Positions 10,424 to 21,515 of a stretch of DNA of 64,000 nt are shown one piece after another. Source of the DNA: Clavulina sp. PMI_390 (taxonomy: Eukaryota; Basidiomycota; Agaricomycetes; Cantharellales; Hydnaceae). Position 1 is the stretch's first letter; each line of letters starts with the position of its first letter. The stretch lies in contig WIDE01000004.1 in assembly GCA_015039315.1 (NCBI GenBank), positions 301,936-365,935 on the forward strand, read 5' to 3'. The position numbers and the translations under genes were made by a program. The notes below the pieces were generated by a model. That model did no database searches. It saw only the letters and a program-made list of their open reading frames with translations, and was not told the DNA's origin.

Positions 10424-13400
10424 TCAGCCGCGTTTTCGCTCATGCGGCTCTTGCCAAGGAACTCCAAGTTTGTCAAAGATCTCCCTTTCCGTAGCCGAGC
10501 AAATGATAGTGCCTAAGAATATGGGTCAGACTATTTGCAGATGGCGAATCGAGAATCATGACCGAGTCACCATTGTTAAGCTTGATACCCTTGCTATTAC
10601 GGACGACGCCTGCGAAAAGGCCACGCTGGTTCAGGGAGTACCCTTGCTTCCTGGCGAGCAGACGCATGGAACGATTGAACTATGTGACAATGGCCGTTAG
10701 ATTTGGATCTAGCCGATGAAACAGGGCTAATAGAGCTCACTATGTCATCCCCAGTCTACGAGTAATGAATTAGTGACAGAAAGGAGGAGCAAGAGTTCAA
10801 GTTACACATACGAAGTAAAGCAGAGCCGCTCCCCATTGGTGGCAAGGGATAGTTAGAATATCTGGACAGTTCCCTCGTCAAAATGAGATCCAATAATCGA
10901 AGATAAATTCGTACCTAACCTCCGAACCTTGTGGTTCGGATCAGTGCTGGCGGCGAGGCCCATATACTTGGACTCTAAGCGATCTGTAGGTTTGGGCAGT
11001 GCAAGGTCGTGAAGAATGATCTTCTTTTGATGAAGCACCATTAGCAGGTCATCCAGTAGTCCTACGTACTAGGTGGTAAGAAAAAAAAAAGGTATGGGGA
11101 GATTTGAGGTCCTGATGACTGACCCTCATGATCCCTTCCGTCATTAGTGGGCCGACTGATCAGAATGTCGAGGTCACCACAGTCTTTCTTTCCGCGGCGA
11201 TAACTGCCCATCGCCTCAATTAGCAGCTTCGGATCCAACTCCAGAGCTGAGTTGGAGGAGGTCAGCGCGATAGATGAGGCGCAACGGAAATCCAAACTCA
11301 CCCTCCGCTTTGACCTGCTCGAAAATTTCCTTGGCCTCTTCTCGCGGCATTCGAGCGTTTATGTCTAAAGCCAAAGATGAGAGTGAGAATTTCTGGAGTA
11401 GGAAGACACTTACCATCATAGTAGCGAAGACCGAGCTAGCAATAGGCATCCGTGCCCGAGTTAAGGTGAGACGCAGGTGGGCATTGCCAAGGTCTGATCG
11501 CGCACCTCTTGATTTTCATTGAGATTAACACCATCTTTACGACTCCTGACATCATCTAGGGTTCGAAGTCCCCGGTTCCACCACTCTTTCGCCGTTTGAG
11601 AGCCAACACCATAGATCCCCTTGAACTCCATGATCGTCCTGAGCTGAGGATCGTTCTTCAAGTTCTCCAAGAGGGTAATCTTCTTCGTCTTGAGAAAGTC
11701 CTAGAGGAGGGTAAGTTATCTTTGCACTGTTCTATCATATAGTGCCAGATCTCTCGCACCAGGATTTTCTTCTGTGTCTTTGCTCCAACGCCACGAATAT
11801 TCTGCATGTCTTTGATTGACTTGATAGGATGCTTGCAATTGCGAATAGCGGAAATAGCTGTGATTGTCGGATCATGAGGACGTGAGCTTCCAGCAAAGAA
11901 GGAAATGGACATTACCTTTACGGGTGGCGAATTGTCTCCACTTCGCATCAATATCAGGAAGGGATTCATACATATCATGCATTAATTTCAACTAAGAGAG
12001 TTCGTTGCGTTTAGCAAGGTCCGATATGTACCCGATAATGAGAGATAACATGACAGTATCAACTCACTGCGTCAGCAAGTGCGTCGTTGGGGCCAGCTTC
12101 CCTAATGCGTCCCGGTTGGCAGCAAATGAAGTCTCGGGTGCTGACAGCACCAGGCTCGTCATAGTCATCATCAGCGTCATCAATCTCATCACTGCCAGCA
12201 GTTCCTTTGACCATGGTTTCTGGTTCATCGGAGGAAGCATCATCATTTGATCGACTGTGTTTTAATTTCGTGGACAGAAAATCATGAGCCTACGAGCGAG
12301 CAGCGTTAGCATCGAGAGATGAGGACCACAAAACGATATTCGGCCCACCAGGTCGGACCCATGAGATTCTGCTGCTACCCGGTTCTCAGTTGCAGAGTTG
12401 ATGGCGATCTCACTTGGTTTGCTCGTGCCCATGAGAGCTTCAGGAGCGACGGAGGAAGAAGGAAGCGTGATAGATAAGGAACTGGGTGGAGCAAGCTCCT
12501 GCTCATCTTCACTCGAGGTATCATGGCTATCGCTATCGTCCCTAAGTCAAAGTTTAGGCGATGGCCGGCAATAGAAAGAAAGAGGAATCACCGTCTGCTT
12601 CTTCGTCGATTACTAGATATTGATGCGCTACGAGACCTTGGGCCGCCATCGGGTTTCGATGTCGTACGCGATTGAGTGTGCTGAAACATTCTGTCCCTGA
12701 ACATGTCAAAGAACACAAGGTTGAAGAAAGGATCCTTCCTGTATGTCTACAAATTGGGTCTGACTCAATGAATACCATAGGACATTGACCGAATTCACAC
12801 ATACCGTAATATGATTGTATAGCCAGCCATTCAAGGACAGGATTGGGATGGTTAACGGAACGTCAAGGATCGATTCATAGCCTAGACCTCGCGCAATAAG
12901 GGGACCATGCTTTTCAGAGTATCCGTGAACGAGAACATGGGTCACTTGCTCGGGGTCGAAATCACGTTGGATCCCCGCGCCATTCCGATACAGCTAGCAC
13001 ACGCGAATCTTCCTGTGAGAGGCAGGCAAATTTGGGAAAATGGGTGTTGCTCACAAAGTCAATATTCCCTCGATGCTGCTCTTGCAATTTGTGCTGATCC
13101 GAAAAGAGAAGGAATATCTCCATTTCGGCGAATCTCGCTGAACGACCGCCGTCCTCGATGATAGGGCCGTGCTCAGCGATCCAGTCAATGTATTGAGGAT
13201 AACTCATATTATTTGTGAGCCTTCGCCCCTCTTTGATCGGGTCTTTTGCCTTAGCTCGCCAGCCGGTCGGCTTTACAGGGAAGGGATGTATCTTGATTGG
13301 CCGGTTCGCATTCGGGTCCCCGCCTACTTTCCGCCTCTTTGTCTTGCCGTTCTCCAAGGTGACAGTGATGATCGTCCCTGGGAGAGGGCCAGATGGGGCC

Positions 13401-14638
13401 TCGACCGGCTTCGGCTTCTCGATGATCTTTTCTCTAGCAGCAGCACCTTGGTTCGTTTGGATCGTTGCACGGCCAACCGTAATTGGCGCAGTAGGCATAG
13501 TGGCTCTAGTCGCAAGATCGGGGTAGTCGTTGTCCTTGAAAATGAAACGCCTTTTTCGGCGTATTGAGGTCCTAGTCATCTCGAATAGAGGCACTCGAAG
13601 GGCAGCATATTCAGCTTTGGTAAGACTAGCGGATGCCATCAATGGAAGTGGCACTGATGATGAGCTTGGTGGTTGATTAATGGGTGGAGTCGCCGGAGGT
13701 GCTAACCCGACGTCTTTCTCGGAGGATGTTGATGCTGACCGCTTCTCCGCTTTTTCCTCAGCCTTTCGCTCCTGAATACGAAGCCAGCGCGCCCGTGGCA
13801 TCAGCCAATCATCGTCAATGTCTTCGTCTCCATAGTGGTCACTCCCTTCGACAGATGTAGCGCCTGTAGACGACGATGCTCGTGATGCAGGCATGGGTTC
13901 AGGAGATGCCCGCATTGGAATAGTGAGGTCAGAACATGTGCCACCAGTTGTGAAAACCGTACTCTTCGTGCTCGCGGGCTCGAGGAGTGAAGGAGAACGA
14001 CCCTGGTTTTCAGATGAGCCTGACGTGGGTAGGATAACCGTAGACGAAGACGCGTTCTGTTCAGAGTTGTTAGTCGGTTTAATTTTTCCAGCCGCTATGA
14101 GGCTGCTTGTCCGACTCAGCAGCGTCTCAACAGAGAGACGCGTGGGGACAGCTTTGCTACGCCGCGATGATGTGGCTTTGTGCATGGGAAGGTGTGAGAT
14201 CTCCTCAGCGAGTTGCGTAGGGACTGTGACTGAGCGCGGGGGTTGCTGACCACAGGCCAGCGCCGGAGAGTTTGCCCTAGATAAAGGGTTTTCGGGGCCT
14301 AAAGAAAGGGGGGACGACGGTTTAGAACGCTTCTTAGGGGGTCCTTCTGCCACGTTTTCTTTCATGTCGAGAGGAGCCTCACGCTTGGAGGGTGGGCGCG
14401 GGTATGATGATGTCTCAGGGAGCAATCGGCTGCTGAAAGAAGGTGAGGTGGGTCGGGATCGAGGTCAGGTCTTGGGAAGGGGGTACGAGGGAGGTAATAG
14501 TGGCTACACTCGAACGGCATACCTGGTGGCCCAAGCAGCTTTTGCCAATATGACGGTGGAAAGGTCCTCGTCTGGCTCATGGTCACTAGAGCTATCGAAT
14601 GCGGTGAAGTCAGGGATATCAGTCCCCCGCCTCTTCAT
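10424..14638 (-). CDS. Family X DNA polymerase (lambda / Pol IV type) with BRCT domain
   Basis: DNA repair polymerase for gap filling and end joining. Exon 1 (14523-14638) encodes MKRRGTDIPDF; exon 2 is 13055-14432. Domains in order: a long disordered basic N-terminus; a BRCT-like region (VTHVLVHGYSEKHGPLIARG to WLYNHI); an Arg/Ser-rich linker; then REAGPNDALADA and KWRQFATRKAISAI, the 8 kDa lyase-type domain. Two helix-hairpin-helix motifs follow (IRGVGAKTQKKI and IYGVGSQTAKEWW), then the palm motif GSYRRGKKDCGDLDILI with the two catalytic Asp, the third Asp in RRLDILTI, the steric motif YFTGDDIFNRSMR, and the thumb ending EPHERKRG. The stop is at 10424-10426. There are at least ten short introns. 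Lambda versus mu assignment is by layout only. Confidence 0.92.
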
Positions 14639-15017
14639 CGTCGCCAGTGATGTGGTCTCTAAAGAGGTGAGACAACACGCTGTGGGAGTGAATTGCCAAG
14701 TACGCGACTAATATTGACGCGCATCCGAGCGCGACATTTGTTTGGCTCTTTGTCTCGCTTGGTTTGGCTGAAAGGGGAAAAGCGACCTCCTGTCATAAGC
14801 ATCGATCAGTCAATGTGCTGCTGTCATAGGAATGAAGGCTAGGGTCATTCGAGTAACATTCTGTCTCCTGATCGCCTCAGACACGTTGTGATCCAATCGC
14901 TTTAGCATCACAATTGAGTGCGTTAATAGTTGGGAGTCATTGTTGATTAGATCAAGCATGTACAGGGATTAGGAGTACAAATGGCGCTGGCCATGTAAAT
15001 GAAGTATGATACTACGA
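14639..15017. other. Intergenic between polymerase X promoter and HSP12 3' end
   Basis: About 380 bp with no coding evidence. It holds the polymerase X promoter and the HSP12 3' region. Confidence 0.5.
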
Positions 15018-15411
15018 TTACGCCTGATTGGTAGACTTGTCCCCCATGCCCAAAGCATTCTAAAAATGGACAAGGTGTGAGCGGACTGTTAGACGAAGAA
15101 GCGTTTTCCATCATACCTTGGCCTTATCCATCAATGAACCTTGGTTCTCGTTAGAGTTGCCGGAGAAGGTATCACCCATCTTCTGGGTATTGGACTTCTC
15201 GCCCTCAGGCTGGACAGTGGAGGCGAGGGAGTCCATGTTTCCCTTGAAGGAGTCACCGACCTTCTCTGAGGGGCACAGGCAAAACGAGTTAGTTCCAGGG
15301 CATCAACATCGCAGGGTGATCGCAGCACTAACCAGTGGTGGTCTTCTGGGAGTTAGGCTTGAGGGCAGAGCCGGCCTTGTCGGTGAGAGATTGGCGACCA
15401 GTGTCAGACAT
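15018..15411 (-). CDS. Small heat-shock/stress protein, HSP12 (Hsp9/Hsp12) family
   Basis: Exons 15333-15411, 15117-15265 and 15018-15059 (minus strand) join to 89 residues. The N-terminus MSDTGRQSLTDKAGSALKPN and the repeated KxGDxFxGN pattern (EKVGDSFKGN, then QKMGDTFSGN) are typical of the fungal HSP12/WH11 family, with a helix-forming DKAKNALG near the end. Family members are small, disordered in solution, fold into helices on membranes and stabilise them in stress and stationary phase. The protein is very hydrophilic, lacks Cys and Trp, and its size fits the family (80-110). Introns of 67 and 57 nt are phase-consistent. Confidence 0.9.
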
Positions 15412-16233
15412 GATGATTAATGTAGTAGAGTTGTGGAAGTTTGATAAGATGAGGTGGGTTGGATCGGATGGAGAGAATCGATGGCGATGGGAGGTACCTT
15501 ATATACCTCGTACCTGCGCTTGATGACGTCGCTGGAAAGGAACGTCACATGGTTCAGTGCGCCTCCCGCTTTGAGAGCGCCCTCCGATTGTGCGCAGTGA
15601 CGATGGATGACGCAGCCCCGGCAAAAGCGAGTTTCCCCAAGAAATTCCATGTGACTTGATTGATGATGTTCCAGGGTGTTCAAGAGTGGAAAGCATATGA
15701 TGCTTGGGGATGCAACACCCCGATCATCCACCACAGCTAGCCCCCGAATTCCCCGTAACGACCAACGTTAGATCCAGTTTCGATGAGCCCAGACCTCAGG
15801 AACGATGGTGACAGGAAAATGGACGCTCATAGTACATTGATTTGGCGCCGTCGAAGCCGAGCGTCCATAGAAGTGGCCTCGTATGTGGGCGAATCAAGTG
15901 ACGTCATATTGAGATCACCTGTTCGGTTGTGGGTGGCCCAGTGCCAAGGGGGGTTTCTGTGAGAAAATACATATCGAGACGCGGGGGTAACGGGGAAGTA
16001 CATATAATGATGATGACATCTATGATATCAAGTATGGAGCCTCACTATGAGGGAGACAGATGTAAGACCTATCACACCGGCGCACAAGACGGAGGTAAAC
16101 GCTGCCATGTGACAACGATGAAAAGCAACGGGGCGGCAATTTGTAAATGAAATCGCATGTGCACACGACTCGTTCCCCGCACGTACACTCCAGAACAAGT
16201 CGGACAAAAGTGGGAAGACCAGGGATTGGCCAA
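15412..16233. promoter_or_regulatory. Upstream region of HSP12
   Basis: About 820 bp with no credible gene. It is the natural promoter for HSP12. There is a G-rich patch near 15945-15955 containing AGGGG, the core of yeast-type stress elements, but one short match proves nothing. Confidence 0.35.
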
Positions 16234-17210
16234 TCATTGGCGACTGTTTTGTACGCGAAGAAATAACCAATCAACAGCTTCTGCGATACCGGTGCTGGAT
16301 AGAATCAACAAATTGATAAGCAACTGGTGGAAACCATGGTTCCGTAGCCCACCAGTGGTGCAGAACTTACCCGTCCAGTGCGCTGACACCAATCACATTG
16401 AGACTCGCCATCCGTCGCTCATCTACGCGTTGTCTTCCTAACCTGTGGGCATGTTCTTGATTCCGCAGTTGCCACCACTCTTCATAGTTGGCACGAATTT
16501 GCTCGACGGTAAGCGAGGATGGCAGATCTTGCTTATTAGCTAACAGTAGCAAGGGAAGTCCGACTATTCGGGGGTGATTGAGTACTGAGTCTAAAGCATG
16601 AAACACAAGCATAAGCAATCTCCACAAGCACAATGCAACTCATCCAAAGACAAGAGATGGTTGATCCAACCACTGAGAATCACGGCTTACCAAAGACTTC
16701 CCAACCCTCCGCGAGCCGCTCAAGGTCTGAAGCATCGACAACGTATGCTACAGCGTGACATGATTCATAATATTTGACCCAAATGTTGCGTATGTCTCGT
16801 TGTCCTCCAAGATCCCAAAATTGTAGTATACTAGAGGGAAGAGTAATCTTCCCAACTAAGATTCAGGTACAACATTAGCACCAACGATCGTTATCTAGAA
16901 GACATACACGTACTATTCTGTCCCACAGTTGGGCCAATTTTACTCGGGTCTAGACCTGGTGTTTTGTTGTAAGTAGTTTTAATTTTCTCTAAGAGTGTCT
17001 AAGAGTTCCGTAAGTTGGTGTGGTTCGTAAAGATAGGGGGGGGGAGTACGAACCGTCTTGCCGGCATTGTCAAGCCCTAACAACGAATATGGAGCAATCA
17101 ACATCCAAGCTAGAGTTTGAATGTAAGGGAGGCCAACCTACGATGATAACGAAAAACTCCTCTTTCCGAGTGAGATACTCAACGAACCCGCTGATGAGAT
17201 GGTATGCCAT
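16234..17210 (-). CDS. Arf-family small GTPase, ARFRP1/Arl3p type
   Basis: Golgi-associated Arf-like GTPase acting in trans-Golgi recruitment of Arl1 and golgins. Exon 1 (17138-17210) encodes MAYHLISGFVEYLTRKEEFF; exon 2 is only 23 nt (17054-17076) and completes GLDNAGKT, the P-loop. Later exons give TLLEKIKTTYN, GPTVGQN (switch I Thr), WDLGGQRDIRNIWVKYYESC (switch II), YVVDASDLERL, LLLANKQDLP (NKxD motif) and GVSALDGTGIAEAVDWL (SAL motif). The absence of Gly at position 2, with Ala-Tyr instead, argues against N-myristoylation and for ARFRP1/Arl3p, whose N-terminus is acetylated. An extra loop of about 20 residues after NKQD (RNQEHAHRLGRQRVDERR) is longer than in human ARFRP1. Divergent from the PH-domain gene. 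Confidence 0.9.
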
Positions 17211-17384
17211 CCTATCACTCGTATGGAGCGCCTGTGCCCAAACAAGTTGTTGACACCCATCAACAACCCCCAACAAAACTGGCACATCCTTCGTGCATCT
17301 CCAGCTCTCTTTCTTCCGAGCTACGTAGGCGACTGAGAACTTGGAAATATCACCTGTATCACTGCGCTCCCCATTGAAGAATAT

Positions 17385-20300
17385 ATGGCGAACCCGAGAT
17401 CCATCCTCGATGCCTCCATGGTTGGGCTTGCCGATCCCCCTCATAGTCTCCGCCCACTCCTCGATCTTGATGTCGTTTGGGCTCAAGATTCTCCCCCAGA
17501 GAAGCTCAGAGACTCTCTGGGCCTGTTTGACGCCCAGCTCCACGACTCCGTTATCGTCTCGGGCCAAAAACCTCATCCCAAAGAATCTGAACAGCGTGTT
17601 ACTCGAACTAGTGCCATGGAGGCCCTCGAAAGAGATCTTCATCGCCGGAAGGGGCAGCCTCAAAGTGATATCCGATTATCTGATCCTTATAACGTTACTC
17701 CTCGACACCATATATTCAAACAGGACACCCCAGGATCAGTGGCTCCGACTCCACCGCCAAAGGATCTGTTCATGTCTCCGGCTTCAGAATACTCGCAAGT
17801 AACTATACCATCTAGGAATTACCACCGCCGCTCTCTCTCGGCGAGAGAGCTTATCAGGGTCTTTGATGATGCTGATGCACAGTTACGACCTAGCAACAAC
17901 GAAGTCTCTCAGGTAGCAGGTCAATGGCCTGAAGCCTCACATAACCGCCGCGATCAACAAGCTTCCACTTCGAAGAATGGATCCACGATAAGGAGAAGGT
18001 CATCTTTGTCTATTTCCGCGCGCCCCAAGCTCTCAACGTCTCCACGTCAATTGGAACTTCTCGCTCCTTCTTGCACCGACTCTGAAAACGAGAGCCAGGA
18101 GAACGGCTTAACAGGCGGTAAACCCAATAGCTCGAACTCTTCCACGTCTCTGTCATCGTTGACGGGCGCTGTCATCGCTCCTTCCACGTCGCCAGGGTCT
18201 GGTGGTATGGCAAACTTCAAGACTGGACTACATAGGGTGTTTGAAGTCTTTTCAGGCGGGAAGAAAAACGATCTCGTCATGCATGAACTCGTGGACACTA
18301 TAAGTGAACCACCGGTTACGGACGCTCCAGTACGAGACGCCGCGACTCGTCATGTGTCGGTACGTGATTAGCTTTACATTTGACCGTCAAAAATTTGGCA
18401 CCCTCGTTCAAACCTTCGCTTATTTGTCCCTAAGCCGAAAACAGTCCGAACGGGCACTCTCTTTCACCTCACCACCAGCCAAGATTCGTGGACAACGTGC
18501 CATGCAGTGCTTGAACCACCCTTTCTTAGGATCACACCGAATCTCGCATCCCAACACCAGTATAGCCCCCTTGCTTCCACTATCACGCGTATATTCGATC
18601 TTAGTACCTGCCATGCGGCTCGTCCAGTCTCTTTTTCAAGTCTAGGTTCCCATGCACCACGACTTCGCCTTCTCGATCACGACGATGGGAGAGGTGGTTA
18701 CGATGGCGTCGGCGAAAACGACGTATTTATTCTCGAACTGCAAGAGGGGGCATCGGAATTCTTTGCTTCCAGCGATGCAAGTGAGAGAGAAGGGTGGTTG
18801 CACGACATATGCCCTGCTATCCCTGTTCATGAAGATCTATACATCCCGTCTCGCTCCCCTGTCGAAATTAGAAACGGCCCCGAAAGCGCTACCCCCAGAC
18901 CCGGAGCTTACTCCAACGTCTATTTTCGAACCTCTTCCTTCACCTTGCCTGATCCTATGCCCCTCCAACAGCATGACAGAGCCTACCCAGATCTAGGACC
19001 GCATGACAGCAAGCCCACCATACAAGGCACTTATGAGAGCTCGCCCACTACTTCTGACCTTTTCAATCCCTTTCGGAACGCTCCCGCTGGCTCACAAGTT
19101 CTATCGAAATTTAGGCAATCACGACCAGGGACACACGCTAGCCACGACGACTCGGCGCAATCACGCTCGTCTTCCTCTGGGTTATGGTCCGGCCCCTTGA
19201 ATAGCGAGAGGTGTGATAGTACCAGCGAGTATACAGACATCACCACCCCAATCTCAGTTCAATCGGGGCCAGGGTCAATGAAGGCCAACGACGACGACAA
19301 AGCGCCGGACGTCACGTCTTTCAGCATTAATTCTTCACGTTTGATCTCGGGTTCGCTGTCTCGACGGCTCACCTCTCCTGATCCTGATGAAGATGACACT
19401 CCAGAACTATCGAGCTGGCGTGCGCTCGCCACTCCGACGCTTCATACTATCTCAGTAATTCCTGGTGGTGCAGTCAGCCCCTTCTCTCGCAGGCGATCGC
19501 AGAAGATGCTAGGCAGACCCCCGTCGGAAAACGAGCAACTAATCATTACTCCTACGGCCCCTTCGAACGTTGCAGCCGGTCCTCATGCCATGGAACTGGC
19601 TGCGCAGTCAAAGGAAACCTACAAGGTCAACAGAAGCTACATTCCTCCGCTTGAATTACCTTTACTCCCTTCCTTATCTGCCACAGAAGACCCCGTTGAT
19701 CCCATACCCGAGGCACAATCCACCAATCCATCAAAAATCGATTCATCGAAACCCAATCCTATCGCGATGACAGACACGCCCTTGGAGGATCGTCGGCTCA
19801 ACGAAGTGGTGGCTCGGCTCTATCAATTCTTGCAGATGTCTTCATCCTCAATTCAGGCTAATACTAACAAAATCGCGGCCTACGGGGAGAAACTAGAAGA
19901 GATTGTTCGTTTGGTTCGCATAGGGGACGGTAGACACCCTCCAGTGCATCAAACTCCGCCGATCCAGACCCTCGGAGATCTGCCACGTAGCCGCAACCTG
20001 CCAAATGATCCATCTTATACAGACATTCTCGCCAGGATCGACGACTTATCACGACAATTTGTGACTATTCCGCTTTTGTCCGCCTCAACAGACTCAAAAC
20101 TTATCCTCGAAAAGCTGGAAGAGCTCCGACTGCAACAGAACCAGGCAGGCCGCACACCAATGGATTCGAACGATGGTGTATTGTCGGACATAAGCATCCG
20201 GCTGAACGCATTAATGCAGGTCATGAGGCGCATCGCGGACAAAGATAGTGCGGCGAGTCTTGCGATAGACAACTGGACCACCGCGATGGTTGATGATGCC

Positions 20301-21438
20301 ACTCCTGTTATTTCGGCCTCTATTCTGTCCCGCTCTATAGCGTCCTCTCAAAGGGCTCCCAGCGCTGGACGGTCCTCGACTATGGTGTCACAGGTGAAGT
20401 GCCTCTTCCAAAGCGTCAACTACCTCACTAATACTTCTCTGAAGGCTTCGGTGTTCAGCCGCGAGGTATCAGCTTCATTCGATGGCCCTGAGTCGTCTGC
20501 AGATGAAGTAGGTAGAGCCTCCGATCCTTTGATCCACGTACTCACATATCGCGTTCGTCAGCTCCAATACATAATAACCCTTTTGGATGAAGAGCGGCAA
20601 TCCCAGGCCTCGGCTCGAGATGCAATACACACCACAGCTCAATATCTACACCGTCAGTTCTTTCACACATCGTAATGGCTTCATTCTAATAGATATCATT
20701 GCAGAACTGAATCAATGGATGGAACGCTTTTCATCAAAACACGAAAACCAGATGAATGATGTGGGAGCCCGTGTTGCAGCAATGCAAGTAGCTCTGGGCC
20801 ATGCTGCCGTCTCCGCCAAGCCGCCTGCCACCTCCAAGGTCATCAGTGAAGATGACACTTCGCAATTCACCCCAGATCCCCGCCCAACTACATTATTCAG
20901 CGTGATAGCAGAGCTGAAGCGCGAGATGGTGGACATGCGAAACAGTTTGGCAGAACTGGAAGCAGGACGTCAACCCATGGAAACTCTTATCCACGGCTTG
21001 AGAATAGAGACGGCGAGAATGAATAACGATCACCATGCGACAGGTGAGCATTGTTACTCTTATCAGTTGAATCCTTTTGTCATTCATGATCGGGTGCTAC
21101 AGTATCTGGCATGCTTGAGATGTTCTTTCATCGTCAGCGAGAGGAGCACGAGCAGCTTATTCGATCGATCGCTGGCGGTAAGTGAAGGGTTGGCCTTCTA
21201 AACGAGTATGCCCAACTTATGGACCTCTTCAGAGCTTGCGGAAGAAATTCGCGGCCAACGGATACGCTTTGTTGAGGCCATGAGAGATGCGACAGCGGTC
21301 AATCTTGAGCACCAAATCCATAAATTCAAGGAGCAACTAAGCAAGGAAGTTGTCGGTATGGAAAAGGAGCTCACAGATCTTTTTGCGATGCGGCATATTC
21401 TCAAGACCAAGGGTAGCGAAGAACCAGGCGCCAGATAA
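17385..21438 (+). CDS. PH-domain coiled-coil protein of unknown function
   Basis: Five exons (17385-18359, 18435-20652, 20705-21043, 21103-21177, 21233-21438) keep phase and give 1270 residues. The N-terminal 325 residues are Ser/Pro-rich and disordered. A pleckstrin-homology fold is rebuilt across intron 1: VRTGTLFHLTTSQDSW and LEPPFLRI, then DDGRGGYDGVGENDVFILEL, and the final helix SDASEREGWLHDI with the conserved Trp. A long low-complexity middle follows, and then predicted coiled coils from about residue 780 to the end (RLNEVVARLYQFLQM, ILEKLEELRLQQNQ, HQIHKFKEQLSKEV). This suggests a membrane-recruited scaffold. I know no named homologue. The end lies 77 bp from the convergent AlkB-like gene. 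Confidence 0.85.
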
Positions 21439-21515
21439 TGCTGATGACTTTCATCGTTTCACCAAGAAAGCTTATTATTTATTGGATAGAGTATAATGCA
21501 AGGGCTGGGCCCGTA

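Noticed and set aside
11555..11590. GGTTCGAA-type sequence resembling a tRNA B box
   Set aside because: It lies in a coding exon of the polymerase and no cloverleaf can be formed around it; no tRNA was found elsewhere.
12962..14425. Treating the 487-codon minus frame as a separate gene
   Set aside because: Splicing joins it to MKRRG upstream and to the BRCT and polymerase exons downstream in phase.
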